Source: Bacteroidota bacterium | Lineage (GTDB): Bacteria > Bacteroidota > Bacteroidia > Bacteroidales > UBA7960 | DNA: 64,000 nt | Direction of reading: 5' to 3' | Assembly (NCBI GenBank): GCA_018335675.1 | Contig: JAGXRQ010000001.1 | Location: 1 to 64,000 of the forward strand | Part shown: positions 52,783 to 62,906 of the stretch, in pieces | Layout of the letters: each line of letters opens with the position of its first letter | Position numbering within the stretch: position 1 is the first letter of the stretch | Translations under genes and position numbers: made by a program | Notes under the pieces: generated by a model | The model's input: only the letters and a program-made list of their open reading frames with translations | What the model was told of the DNA's origin: nothing | Database searches by the model: none

Positions 52783-54315
52783 TTAATGTTGTTTTTTGTT
52801 CTTAACTAAAAGCTCAATTTTCTGTTGAAGTTCACTAATTTTAAATGGCTTTGGTATGTAGTCATTTGCTCCTGCGTTTATGCATAGGCTTGGAGTGTCA
52901 TTCATTATATTTGCAGAAACAGATATTATTGGGACTGAATTAAATGGTTCAGGCATGTTTTTTCTAATATGTTTTATAGCTTCAAAGCCATCCATAACCG
53001 GCATGTGCATGTCCATCAAAATAATATCGAATTTTCCTGTTTGAAGTTTTTCAATAGCTACTTGTCCGTTTTCAGCAAAATCATAACCAAAACCCATTTT
53101 TTGCATTTGTTTACGAAATACTATCTGATTCAATTCAGTGTCTTCAGCTATAAGCACTTTAATGTTCACTATTTCTTCGGAGTTATTTAGAGCCGCAATA
53201 TCTGATAATTCTTCTATGTATTTCGAGAAATTCAATGAAAAACTTACTGTTGTACCCTTGTCTTCCTCACTATTAATTAAGAATCTGCCGCCTTGAGCTT
53301 CAATAACATTTTTAGCAATTGTCAAACCTAAGCCTGCTCCTCCAATAGGTCTTGAATAATCCATGTGGGCCTGGTTGAATTTCTCAAGAATGAAGTCAAG
53401 CTTTTCTCTTGGAATACCAATGCCTGAGTCACTAACCTTAAACTGCACAATGTAATTATTAGTTCCTTCGTAAACCATTTCAGCTTCAAGCTTAACAGTC
53501 CCTGAGTCTGTATAATTAATTGAGTTTTCAACCAACTGCAGTAATATCTGCTTCAATCTGAAAGGGTCTCCAATAAGTTTATGCGGCAAATTGGAGCTTA
53601 TTATTGTTTGGTAAACTAATCCTTTGCTTTTTATTAAATCTGAAAACATTATAGGAATTTGCTCAATAATATCTGCAGGGCAAAACTCTTTTCTTTCAAT
53701 CTTCAGCTGCCCGGTTTCAATTTTATTTAAATCAATAAGATCGTCAACCATCTTGGTAAGCATAGTGCCTGCATTTTCTAAATGACTTAGATAAGTAACC
53801 TGTTCTTCAGTAAGAAGAGAATCTTTCATAAGGCTAATTATTCCTAAAATGCCATGCAATGGGGTTCTTAATTCATGGCTCATATTTGCCAAAAACATTT
53901 GCTTAATCTCTATTGCTTTTTTATATTCTGTAATGTCGTTGCCAACTAGTACATACTGCGAAATTTCATTGTCTTTATTATGAAAACAAAATGCTGTTAC
54001 ATCCATCCAAAGACTACCGCCATCTTTCTTTATCAAGTGCAGATGACCCTTCCAAGCTCCTTGCTCCTTAAGTGTATCTGTAAGGTTTTTGAATTCGTCT
54101 TCTTTGAAAAGTCTTGTAACGCAATTATAGTCATTTGCAATCAGATTATTCATTGTATATCCGGTGGCATGAATGAAATTTTCGTTGGCATAATCAAATT
54201 CATTGTTGCTGTTAAATAATAAAATGAAAGCAAATGCATCAAAAGTTCGATGAAGCATTGGAAGCAACTGCTTGCGGTTATCATGTGTGAGATGTCTGAG
54301 AAACTCTTGATTCAT
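52783..54315 (-). CDS. PAS-domain hybrid histidine kinase with receiver
   Basis: FLANMSHELRTPLHGILG; GAGLGLTIAKNVIEAQGG; ILMDMHMPVMDGFEAIKHI. Confidence 0.95.
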   Translation of the reverse strand: MNQEFLRHLTHDNRKQLLPMLHRTFDAFAFILLFNSNNEFDYANENFIHATGYTMNNLIANDYNCVTRLFKEDEFKNLTDTLKEQGAWKGHLHLIKKDGGSLWMDVTAFCFHNKDNEISQYVLVGNDITEYKKAIEIKQMFLANMSHELRTPLHGILGIISLMKDSLLTEEQVTYLSHLENAGTMLTKMVDDLIDLNKIETGQLKIERKEFCPADIIEQIPIMFSDLIKSKGLVYQTIISSNLPHKLIGDPFRLKQILLQLVENSINYTDSGTVKLEAEMVYEGTNNYIVQFKVSDSGIGIPREKLDFILEKFNQAHMDYSRPIGGAGLGLTIAKNVIEAQGGRFLINSEEDKGTTVSFSLNFSKYIEELSDIAALNNSEEIVNIKVLIAEDTELNQIVFRKQMQKMGFGYDFAENGQVAIEKLQTGKFDIILMDMHMPVMDGFEAIKHIRKNMPEPFNSVPIISVSANIMNDTPSLCINAGANDYIPKPFKISELQQKIELLVKNKKQH

Positions 54316-54463
54316 TGCCTATTTTTTGTTTGATGATTTATGAATTAATTGTCGTCAAATTTTTATATGTAAATAAATAGCAATAATTTAGTGCTAATTT
54401 AATAAAAGTAATTAAGATTCGATGATTTTATAATCATTTCAATTATTTAAAACAAAAAATGTT

Positions 54464-55105
54464 TTGAAGAGTTCAATAATAGTTTTTCGAACTTGTTTAT
54501 TTGTGTCCTTTGTCTTTCTTTCTGCGTTTCTCAATGCTCAAAGGTTTGATGGGGGGATAAAAGCTGGTATTGTTGCTAGTGAAGTCTCAGGAGATGAACT
54601 TGCTGGGCCCAATAAATTAGGGTTTTTTGCAGGAGTCTATACTAATAGAGAAATTTCAGAATATTCTAAATTTCAGCTTGAACTTTCATATATATCTAAG
54701 GGTAGCAGAGGAATTCCAAGCGAAAATCAACCCAGAAATTATAAATTGAATCTTGGATATGCTGAAACGTCTTTGTTTTTTATTCATAATCTTAAAAAGT
54801 ATTCGTCTCAATCATATATCCAAAAAATGTCGGCAGAGGTTGGATTGTCTTTTGGTGTTCTTGTTAATTATTTCGAATCACAAGATGGTTTTGAAATTGA
54901 TTTATCTCAGAATAGACCTTTTTATGGGTATGAAGGAAATATCTGGGCAGGGTTTTATCTGCCTATAAACGATAATCTGAATTTCAACCTGAGATATTCT
55001 AATTCAATTACTCCTATAAGAAAGCATCAATCAGGTATTGTAGTTTGGTATAATTGGGGACAGTATCATTCTCTGTGGACTTTTGGGTTTGAATATACTT
55101 TTTGA
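54464..55105 (+). CDS. Outer-membrane beta-barrel (porin/PorT-like) protein
   Basis: Signal peptide, FDGGIKAGIVASEVSGDELAGPNKLGFFAGVYTNRE, C-terminal FGFEYTF. TTG start. Confidence 0.75.
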   Translation: MKSSIIVFRTCLFVSFVFLSAFLNAQRFDGGIKAGIVASEVSGDELAGPNKLGFFAGVYTNREISEYSKFQLELSYISKGSRGIPSENQPRNYKLNLGYAETSLFFIHNLKKYSSQSYIQKMSAEVGLSFGVLVNYFESQDGFEIDLSQNRPFYGYEGNIWAGFYLPINDNLNFNLRYSNSITPIRKHQSGIVVWYNWGQYHSLWTFGFEYTF

Positions 55106-55123
55106 TGAAATTATAATTATACT

Positions 55124-55699
55124 ATGGAAAAACACAAGCTAATTCTAGCTATTACAGGAGCCAGTGGGGCCATATATGCAAAGGATTTAATTAAAAAACT
55201 ACAAATTATTGATGACCAGCTTGATGAATGCTGTTTGATATTTAGTGATGTTGCTAAGCAAGTTTGGGAATACGAACTTGAAGAAGCATTTCCAAATGAT
55301 TTTTATTTTCCGGTTATTGAGCCTGACGATTTTTTTAGCCCTGTGGCATCTGGGTCTGCAGGTTTTAATAAAATGATAGTTTGCCCATGTAGTATGGGTA
55401 CTTTGGGCAGAATAGCCGCCGGGATTGCTGACGAACTTATAGCCAGAGCGGCTGATGTTATTCTGAAGGAAAATAAAACTCTGCTTCTCGTCCCAAGAGA
55501 AACACCATTTAATAAAATTCATATAGAAAATATCTCTAGAATTGCCAATGCAGGTGGAATTATCATGCCTGCAATGCCCGGATTTTACTCTAAACCATTG
55601 TCTATACATGAAATGGTTTCTAATTTCACCGATAGAGTATTGTCGGTTGCCGGATTTAGTATAAATGGATTTAAATGGGGCTATGACCCTGCTGAGTGA
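55124..55699 (+). CDS. ubiX: Flavin prenyltransferase UbiX-like
   Basis: LAITGASGAIYAKDLI, VCPCSMGTLGRIAAGIADELIARAADVILKE, LLVPRETPF. Confidence 0.94.
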   Translation: MEKHKLILAITGASGAIYAKDLIKKLQIIDDQLDECCLIFSDVAKQVWEYELEEAFPNDFYFPVIEPDDFFSPVASGSAGFNKMIVCPCSMGTLGRIAAGIADELIARAADVILKENKTLLLVPRETPFNKIHIENISRIANAGGIIMPAMPGFYSKPLSIHEMVSNFTDRVLSVAGFSINGFKWGYDPAE

Positions 55700-55704
55700 G
55701 GATT

Positions 55705-55861
55705 GTGCAGATTGAAAAGATTGAAAAGATTGAAGATATTGCCCCAATATGCAAATGTGATAATGTGCCAATTATTACATACGAAATAGCCAGCAGTCGA
55801 CTATCATAAGAATGCCACTTATATTGTAACTCTTCTGTAACTCTTCTGTAACTAATTCTGT
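55705..55861. repeat. Intergenic block of short direct repeats
   Basis: GATTGAAAA-type 9-bp units at about 55709-55733, and TGTAACTCTTC repeated twice plus TGTAACT at about 55825-55854. Confidence 0.7.
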
Positions 55862-55912
55862 TAAGCAAAAAGCAGGAGATAACAATCGTAATTTTCATAC
55901 CCTAAAGCACAG

Positions 55913-56500
55913 CTACTCTGCAGTAAAGTCTGTTCTTATATTTATGTATCCTGGATAGGCAATGTCTTTAGAGCCTATTTTAATGTATGGTTTGGCTTTG
56001 AATGTTACTCTATTTACATTTGTACTAATGCCGGAAAGATTTAAAGCTAGTCCAAGCAATGCTGATCCTCCTCCTGAAGATATTACCTCTTTTAAATCGG
56101 ACTTTATTTCAATGGGCACAGTTACAATTGCATCATTTGGCGGTAAAACAACTTTTTTGATTGTAGAGCCTGTCATAATCTCAAAATCATCAATTAGCAT
56201 TATCCAGTCAATTCTGTTCATTGCTGCAGTGCTTTTGTTCGGGTTTTTTATGTCAACAAATAATGTCATGTCCATTAGTAACGGACCTGTGGCTATAGAA
56301 GTTAGCAATGATGTAACATCCAGCCTTGAAAAGTCGGAAATCTTACTCTTGTCCATCACATCTATTCCATTCAATGTTATTTTGTCAACTTTGTTAACCC
56401 TAAATTCGCATTTCGAAAAAGTTGATGCCCTTTTAATAGTAATGCACGAAGTTGCATTTATCATTGTCACTATAAATAAAAGAATTGTTACTTTTTTCAT
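55913..56500 (-). CDS. Lipoprotein-like protein of unknown function (LEA14-like)
   Basis: Signal/lipobox MINATSC; single beta-rich domain. Confidence 0.65.
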   Translation of the reverse strand: MKKVTILLFIVTMINATSCITIKRASTFSKCEFRVNKVDKITLNGIDVMDKSKISDFSRLDVTSLLTSIATGPLLMDMTLFVDIKNPNKSTAAMNRIDWIMLIDDFEIMTGSTIKKVVLPPNDAIVTVPIEIKSDLKEVISSGGGSALLGLALNLSGISTNVNRVTFKAKPYIKIGSKDIAYPGYINIRTDFTAE

Positions 56501-56630
56501 TTTGGCTGATAATAATTAAAACAAAATTATAACTAAAAAACTCTAACCATATTGTATCCTGTGCGTTTAACAGTAAAGATATTAAACATTTATTAATATT
56601 TTGTTACCTTTGCATCGATTTTGGGAAGCC

Positions 56631-57896
56631 ATGATAAATTTAAACTCAACAAACTCGCGAATTTCCTTTCTGAGAAGGATTGTTAAGTCTCTCAAGATAG
56701 TGCACAGGTCGGCAATAATTTTTAAATACCCATTCTTGCTTTCTTTGCTATTGATTTCTTCTCAACTTCATCAAGCTTTTGAAAAGTCTGATGAATGCCA
56801 CATTTACGACCTAAGAAGATATTTATTTGTTGAGGAAAAGGATAAATTTCCTCAAGAATACGTTGATTATATTAGTGAGAATGTTGATGTAATTCTTGCA
56901 AGGTTTGGGTTTAATGGTGCTGTATTGATTGCCCAAGAAGGTCAGATATTATTTGAAAAATATAATGGATTAGCCGATTTAAGAGATACTTCTTCATATG
57001 TTAATAGCAATACATTGTTTCAGCTCGCTTCTGTTGGGAAACAGTTTACTGCTATTGCAACAGTTATGCTTAAAGAGAGGGGGTATTTTGAATATGATGA
57101 TTTTGTAGCTGATTATATTGATAGCTTCCCATACCCAAATATTACAATAAGACATTTGCTAAATCATACGTCTGGCCTGCAGAATTATATGTACTTGCTA
57201 GATCATTATTGGAAGCAAGACTCTTTTCCTAAAAACTCTGATTTGGTAAGTCTTTTCGCCGAGCACAATCTGCCTCTCAATTTCTCTCCGGGAAGACGAT
57301 TTGCATATTCAAATACAGGTTACGCATTTCTTGCATTGCTAATTGAAGAAGTGTCCGCAATGCCTTTTGCTGATTTTATGAAACAGGAATTGTTTATTCC
57401 TTTAGGGATGAATAACACATTTGTTTACTCTCCTGAAAATAACAATATTGAAAATAGGTCGTTTGGCTTTTCAAGAAGAAATCATAGGTCGATAGTTTCC
57501 GATGATATTCACGATGGTATTGTTGGTGATAAAGGGTTTTTTAGTACTTCAAGAGATCTTTTCAGGTGGGATATGGCATTAACGCATTTTTCTCCAATTT
57601 CAAAAGAGGGAATGCAAGAAGCTGTTTCTAAAGCGGTTTTGAATAACGGAAGAGAAGTGAATTATGGCTTTGGCTGGAGACTTAAAAAAGTTAATAATTA
57701 TGATTTTGTTTATCATCATGGCTGGTGGCACGGCTTCAGAACTGTTTATAAAAGGATACCAGAAAAAAACATTGTTATAATAATTCTGAATAATACAAAT
57801 TCCAATATAGGTGTTATTACAAGAAATATTAACAAACTATTGCTCCTTGATTTTGACAATTCAAATGAGCATATAGCTGATAATCAAGAGTTTTAG
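56631..57896 (+). CDS. Serine hydrolase of the beta-lactamase/penicillin-binding (AmpC/class C-like) family
   Basis: LFQLASVGKQFTAIATVML (SxxK), FAYSNTGYAFL (YxN), VYHHGWWHGFR. Start moved to MINLNSTNSR because a TACCTTTG -7-like box (56605-56612) lies inside the longer ORF. Confidence 0.88.
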   Translation: MINLNSTNSRISFLRRIVKSLKIVHRSAIIFKYPFLLSLLLISSQLHQAFEKSDECHIYDLRRYLFVEEKDKFPQEYVDYISENVDVILARFGFNGAVLIAQEGQILFEKYNGLADLRDTSSYVNSNTLFQLASVGKQFTAIATVMLKERGYFEYDDFVADYIDSFPYPNITIRHLLNHTSGLQNYMYLLDHYWKQDSFPKNSDLVSLFAEHNLPLNFSPGRRFAYSNTGYAFLALLIEEVSAMPFADFMKQELFIPLGMNNTFVYSPENNNIENRSFGFSRRNHRSIVSDDIHDGIVGDKGFFSTSRDLFRWDMALTHFSPISKEGMQEAVSKAVLNNGREVNYGFGWRLKKVNNYDFVYHHGWWHGFRTVYKRIPEKNIVIIILNNTNSNIGVITRNINKLLLLDFDNSNEHIADNQEF

Positions 57897-58027
57897 TCTT
57901 ATTTACAAAGCGGGTTTTCAGTCTCAGGTTACAATTCATTAATAAAAAAAGATTGCCCTTTTCTAAAAAAATCAAAAAAAATTCATTAATTTTACATGAT
58001 AATTTAATATTTTTTAAACAAATTGCC

Positions 58028-58597
58028 ATGAAAAGCATTGATAGGTCCTATTACGTGATGATTGCGCTAATCGGGTTTCTGGTTGTTTTGGTTGGTTATA
58101 TTTTTTATTTGGGTATTTTTTCCAAAATTGAAGTTTCTGAAAATTCAGCAATAGGAGTTAAGGCTTCTGCGCATTTTAGTGCTGATAATAATTATACTAC
58201 AAGTAACTTTATGGATGATTTCTTCTTGTCTCTTATGCTGGAAGAAGGTATAGTTACTCAGAGAGGCATTGGTGCTGGTAATAGATTAGATCCTGATTAT
58301 GTTGAAGCTTATAAAGCCAGACAAAATGAGATGGCGAATTATCAGTTGATGCTTGAGCAAAGAATTGAGCAGAATGCTAGATTGAAAACCCTTTCTAAGT
58401 TAAATAACTTTAAGACACCCGAAAGAATACCAAGAAGCAATAGATTTGTTATAACTCTTGAAAAAGCAAATGCTTATCCAAATTTGAAAGATTATTTAGA
58501 AGCTAATAATCTGCCGGATACATTGAAAGTAATGAAGATTATTGACAATAGCAAAAAAAAGACTCTGTTGATATTATCTCTAGAGCCTTTAGGGTAG
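58028..58597 (+). CDS. Single-pass membrane protein of unknown function
   Basis: MKSIDRSYYVMIALIGFLVVLVGYIFYLGIF TM anchor, then soluble region. Start chosen at MKSID. Confidence 0.65.
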   Translation: MKSIDRSYYVMIALIGFLVVLVGYIFYLGIFSKIEVSENSAIGVKASAHFSADNNYTTSNFMDDFFLSLMLEEGIVTQRGIGAGNRLDPDYVEAYKARQNEMANYQLMLEQRIEQNARLKTLSKLNNFKTPERIPRSNRFVITLEKANAYPNLKDYLEANNLPDTLKVMKIIDNSKKKTLLILSLEPLG

Positions 58598-58614
58598 TTT
58601 AAAAACCTTAATTT

Positions 58615-59112
58615 CTAATCTTTTACATATCTTACTGAAAACCCACAGCGTTTATCATCGATTATTTTAAACACATTTTCTTTTTTCTGAATTATATATC
58701 TTAGCCAGGCATTTAGCTCTCCGGCTTCTGTAGATGTCCAAAAGTCACCTGCTCTATTTATGCTTAAAAAATCATCATGTACTGTTTTATAACCTGCAAA
58801 TACTAAATCCAAACCACTGTCACCTCCAATCAAGACTTTCTTAAATGAAGCTTTAGGACCTCCAAGTTTTTCTAGCATTTCATCCCATTCTAGATCTGAA
58901 GGCAGATGCCAGCCCTTAGGGCAAGCCTTTATTGCGGCATCCCATGTGTAAAGCCTGCCATATTTTTCTCCATTGTTAAGGTCGTTATCGTAAGACCAGC
59001 TATTTTCAATTGGGAGATTTAGATTCTCGGCCATCCAGATTGTATTGTTAATGTTAACAGTTTTGTAAGATTTGCCGCCTAATTCGAGTTTAATATTACT
59101 TTGCTCAATCAT
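58615..59112 (-). CDS. FISUMP-domain protein
   Basis: NTIWMAENLNLP, YGRLYTWDAAIKACPKGWHLPSDLEWDEMLEKLGG, FWTSTEAG, CGFSVRYVKD. Confidence 0.88.
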   Translation of the reverse strand: MIEQSNIKLELGGKSYKTVNINNTIWMAENLNLPIENSWSYDNDLNNGEKYGRLYTWDAAIKACPKGWHLPSDLEWDEMLEKLGGPKASFKKVLIGGDSGLDLVFAGYKTVHDDFLSINRAGDFWTSTEAGELNAWLRYIIQKKENVFKIIDDKRCGFSVRYVKD

Positions 59113-59305
59113 GGGTTTGGTTTTTCGATTTTCCTAGTTAAGAGTAAAATTACACAAATTTAGAATTAAATAGAAAACTTGGCTGAATTTTTTGTGGTTT
59201 TTTGAGTTTAATAGATTAATTTGGGTTGCTATATTTTTTAATGGCTTAATTTTTCTAATTTTGCCCTGAAATTCATTTGATTGTTAAAACAAAAATTTTT
59301 TTAAT

Positions 59306-60184
59306 ATGAAAAAAGCATTTGTATTTCCCGGACAGGGAGCCCAGTTTGTTGGAATGGGGAAAGACCTCTATGATAACTCTGCTAAAGGTCGTGAATTGTT
59401 TGAAAAAGCAAATGATATTCTTGGTTTTAGAATAACAGATCTTATGTTTAGTGGTACAGACGAAGATCTTCGACAAACAAAAGTTACTCAACCTGCTATT
59501 TTTCTTCATTCTGTTATTTTAGCAACTACAATGGGAGATAAATTTGTTCCTGATATGGTTGCAGGTCATTCGCTTGGTGAGTTTTCAGCACTTGTAGCTG
59601 CAAACGCATTAAGCTTTGAAGATGGATTGGTCTTAGTTTCTAAAAGAGCTATGGCAATGCAAAAAGCCTGCGAGGCAGAGCCTTCTACTATGGCAGCAAT
59701 TATTGGAATTGATGATAAGATTGTTGAAGAAATTTGTGCGGAAATCCCTGAAATAGTTGTTCCCGCTAATTATAATAGCCCCGGACAGTTGGTTATTAGT
59801 GGAAGTATGAAAGGTATTGACATTGCATGTGAGAAGATAAAAGCTGCCGGAGCAAAAAGGGCATTACCTCTGAAAGTGGGAGGAGCATTTCACTCACCTC
59901 TTATGGAGCCAGCAAAAGTTGAATTGGCAAAAGCTATTAACGAAACTTCATTTAGCTCTCCTATATGCCCTGTTTATCAAAACGTAAGTGCAAAACCTTT
60001 TACTGCTCCTGAACATATAAAACAAAATCTTATTGAGCAGTTAACTTCGCCTGTTTTGTGGACTCAGATTATGAATAATATGATTGCTGATGGAGCAGGA
60101 ATATTTATAGAAGTTGGCCCTGGAACTGTTTTGCAAGGTCTTATGAAAAAAGTAAAAAGCGACATAGAAGCTTATAGCGCTTAA
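59306..60184 (+). CDS. fabD: Malonyl-CoA:ACP transacylase
   Basis: FVFPGQGAQFVGMGKDLY, MVAGHSLGEFSAL, GAFHSPLMEPA. Confidence 0.96.
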   Translation: MKKAFVFPGQGAQFVGMGKDLYDNSAKGRELFEKANDILGFRITDLMFSGTDEDLRQTKVTQPAIFLHSVILATTMGDKFVPDMVAGHSLGEFSALVAANALSFEDGLVLVSKRAMAMQKACEAEPSTMAAIIGIDDKIVEEICAEIPEIVVPANYNSPGQLVISGSMKGIDIACEKIKAAGAKRALPLKVGGAFHSPLMEPAKVELAKAINETSFSSPICPVYQNVSAKPFTAPEHIKQNLIEQLTSPVLWTQIMNNMIADGAGIFIEVGPGTVLQGLMKKVKSDIEAYSA

Positions 60185-60189
60185 ATAAT

Positions 60190-61149
60190 ATGGCACTAAC
60201 CATTGTTTTATTCATTGCAGGCTTTATACTGCTAATATTTGGAGCTAACTGGCTTGTTGATGGAGCTGCGTCGATTGCCAGAAAACACAAAATTTCAAAT
60301 ATTGTAATTGGATTAACAATTGTTGCCTTAGGAACATCCAGCCCGGAGCTTGTAGTAAACCTAGCTGCAAGCTTCAAGGGCTCCGCTGATATTGCAATGG
60401 GTAATATACTGGGAAGTAACATTGCTAATATCCTTCTAATATTAGGTGTTTCTGCATTAATATTTCCTCTAAGAGTAAATAGCAATACACAATGGAAGGA
60501 GATTCCATTCAGTCTGCTTGCAGCTGTTTTAATTGGTATCTGCCTAAATGACTCTCTTATCGACGGGACAAAAGCCTCTTATTTATACAGAAGTGATGGT
60601 ATAGTTCTAATTGCTTTTTTTATTCTTTTTATGGCATACACATTTAGCATTGCTAAACAAAAGAAAGAGGATGAATTTCAGGAAGTAAAAGAATTAAAGC
60701 CTATTATTTCATGGATAATGATTTTTGGAGGTATTGGAGGTCTTGTTTTAGGTGGTAAATGGATTGTTGATAGTTCTATTGAGATTGCAACTTGGCTCGG
60801 AATGAGTGAAGCCGTAATTAGCCTTACAATAGTTGCGCTTGGGACTTCTCTGCCTGAACTGGCAACATGTGTTGTTGCTGCATACAAGAAAAATGCAGAT
60901 ATCGTAATAGGCAACGTTATTGGATCAAATATTTTTAATGTGTTTTTTGTGTTAGGCGTTAGTGCTGTGATTAAGCCTATTCCATTTAACGAAGCTCTCA
61001 ACTTTGATATTATTGTTGGAATATTTGCTGCTTTTATTCTTATTGTGTTTTTAATTACTCCGAGAAAAAACATTCTTGATAAGTGGGAGGGAGGAGTTTT
61101 ATTTCTGTTCTATATAGCATATATAACTTTTCTTCTAATAAGAGGATAA
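60190..61149 (+). CDS. Calcium/sodium antiporter (CaCA, YrbG-like)
   Basis: Duplicated alpha repeats IVALGTSSPELVVNLAAS and IVALGTSLPELATCVVAA. Confidence 0.95.
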   Translation: MALTIVLFIAGFILLIFGANWLVDGAASIARKHKISNIVIGLTIVALGTSSPELVVNLAASFKGSADIAMGNILGSNIANILLILGVSALIFPLRVNSNTQWKEIPFSLLAAVLIGICLNDSLIDGTKASYLYRSDGIVLIAFFILFMAYTFSIAKQKKEDEFQEVKELKPIISWIMIFGGIGGLVLGGKWIVDSSIEIATWLGMSEAVISLTIVALGTSLPELATCVVAAYKKNADIVIGNVIGSNIFNVFFVLGVSAVIKPIPFNEALNFDIIVGIFAAFILIVFLITPRKNILDKWEGGVLFLFYIAYITFLLIRG

Positions 61150-61152
61150 GTT

Positions 61153-61902
61153 CTAATATAACAGCCTATTCTTTATTTTTTCTGAAGAAATCAGTTTTTT
61201 AAGTGCCGGAGTATTCAATATTTTTCTAAAGTAAGAAAGTTGTTGTGTATTATGAAGGTCGGAGCCAACAAAATCTATCATTTCAGCGTCAATGAGTTTT
61301 TCTGCAATTTTCTTAACAGGGTAAGGATAATAGCCGGTTAACGACAATAAGTTCAACTGAAAATACACATCCCTGTTTTTTAAGTCTTCAAGCTTTGAAA
61401 AATCATCATACCAAAATGAATATCGCTCCGGATGTGCCATTATTATTTTGTAGTTATTTATTTGAAGGTCAAATATATTCTCGTACAAATCGGGAGGTGC
61501 TGAGAAATATGGAACTTCCACAAGAATATATCTGTCTTTTAAAGTCATCAGATTTCCGTTTTTGAGATGCTCTTTGAAAGAATCATCCATAAGATACTCT
61601 GCCGCAGCATCTATTTCTATGTCTAAATTCTCTTTCTTTATTACTTCTCTCAGCTCTGATAAGCCTTTTAGAATAATGTCAGGATCGTTTTTGTAAATAT
61701 CGGCCATAATATGTGGCGTAGTAATAACCTTTTTATAGCCAAGTGAAATTAATTCCCGAATTATCTTAACAGCTGAATCATAATCTTTAACTCCATCGTC
61801 AATTCCTGGAATCAAGTGAGAGTGCATATCTACCATGAAAGAGGAAATATCCAGTGGATGTTTCAACTTCCCGGAGCCAAATATGTTTTTAAAGATTCTC
61901 AT
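61153..61902 (-). CDS. CpsB/CapC-like PHP-type tyrosine-protein phosphatase
   Basis: VDMHSHLIPGIDDGVKDYDSAV, TTPHIMADIY, MAHPERY, FVGSDLHNT. Confidence 0.93.
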   Translation of the reverse strand: MRIFKNIFGSGKLKHPLDISSFMVDMHSHLIPGIDDGVKDYDSAVKIIRELISLGYKKVITTPHIMADIYKNDPDIILKGLSELREVIKKENLDIEIDAAAEYLMDDSFKEHLKNGNLMTLKDRYILVEVPYFSAPPDLYENIFDLQINNYKIIMAHPERYSFWYDDFSKLEDLKNRDVYFQLNLLSLTGYYPYPVKKIAEKLIDAEMIDFVGSDLHNTQQLSYFRKILNTPALKKLISSEKIKNRLLY

Positions 61903-61903
61903 T

Positions 61904-62905
61904 TTATTCTTTTTGATGAGAATAGTTTTCTTTAAACCAGTTGAGAGTAATTTCTAAGCCTTTCTTAATGTCAACTTGAGGCTTATAACCCAGCAATTTC
62001 TCTGCTTTTGATATATCTGCAAGCGAATGTAAAACATCGCCATCTCTTGTATCTCTGTATATCGGTTCAATAGTATGGGTGCCTGATGCCGTCCTGATAA
62101 TATTAAATAAATCATTAATGGTTGTTCGTTCGCCGCATGCAATGTTAAATATGTTTCCAGCTATGCTAATGTCGGCAAAAAGGGCTTTAATATTGGCCTG
62201 TACAGCGTTTTCAACGAACGTAAAGTCTCTTGATTGTTCGCCGTCTCCATTAATAAACGGACTTTCATTATTCAGCATGGCAAAAATAAAAAGAGGAATA
62301 GCTGCTGCATATGGGCCGGATGGGCTCTGCCTTGGGCCAAAAATATTAAAGTATCTCAACCCTACAACAGATAATTTATAGTTAAGTGCAAATACTTCAG
62401 CATATAACTCATCAACTCTTTTTGATGCTGCGTAAGGTGAAAGTGGACTGCCTATATTGTCTTCTTTTTTCGGCAAATGAGGACTGTCGCCGTAAACACT
62501 TGAAGAACTTGCATATATAAATCTCTTAACATTGTTTTCTTGTGATGCCTTTAAAATATTTAGAAAACCGGTAACATTTGCTTCATTGGTTGAAATTGGG
62601 TCTTTAATAGACCGAGGCACTGAGCCAAGCGCAGCTTGATGCAATACGTAATCAACATCTCTGCAAGATTCATTACATGTTTTGAAATCCCTAATGTCAC
62701 CTTCTATTAATTCAAAGTTGCTAAGGTTAATAAATGGTTGTAGATTTGCTTTAAACCCGGTAGAGAAATTATCAAGAACTTTTACCTTTCCTGCGTTATA
62801 TTTAATCAAATACTCAACTATGTGAGATCCAATAAATCCTGCTCCTCCCGTTACTAAAAAGGAATTTTTACTTATGTCTTTTGTATGGAAAGGGGTTTTG
62901 TACAT
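61904..62905 (-). CDS. NAD-dependent sugar epimerase (UDP-GlcNAc 4-epimerase-like)
   Basis: VTGGAGFIGSHIVEYL, YASSSSVYGDSPHLPKKE, LSPYAASKRVDELYA, GLRYFNIFGPRQSP. Confidence 0.92.
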   Translation of the reverse strand: MYKTPFHTKDISKNSFLVTGGAGFIGSHIVEYLIKYNAGKVKVLDNFSTGFKANLQPFINLSNFELIEGDIRDFKTCNESCRDVDYVLHQAALGSVPRSIKDPISTNEANVTGFLNILKASQENNVKRFIYASSSSVYGDSPHLPKKEDNIGSPLSPYAASKRVDELYAEVFALNYKLSVVGLRYFNIFGPRQSPSGPYAAAIPLFIFAMLNNESPFINGDGEQSRDFTFVENAVQANIKALFADISIAGNIFNIACGERTTINDLFNIIRTASGTHTIEPIYRDTRDGDVLHSLADISKAEKLLGYKPQVDIKKGLEITLNWFKENYSHQKE

Positions 62906-62906
62906 C

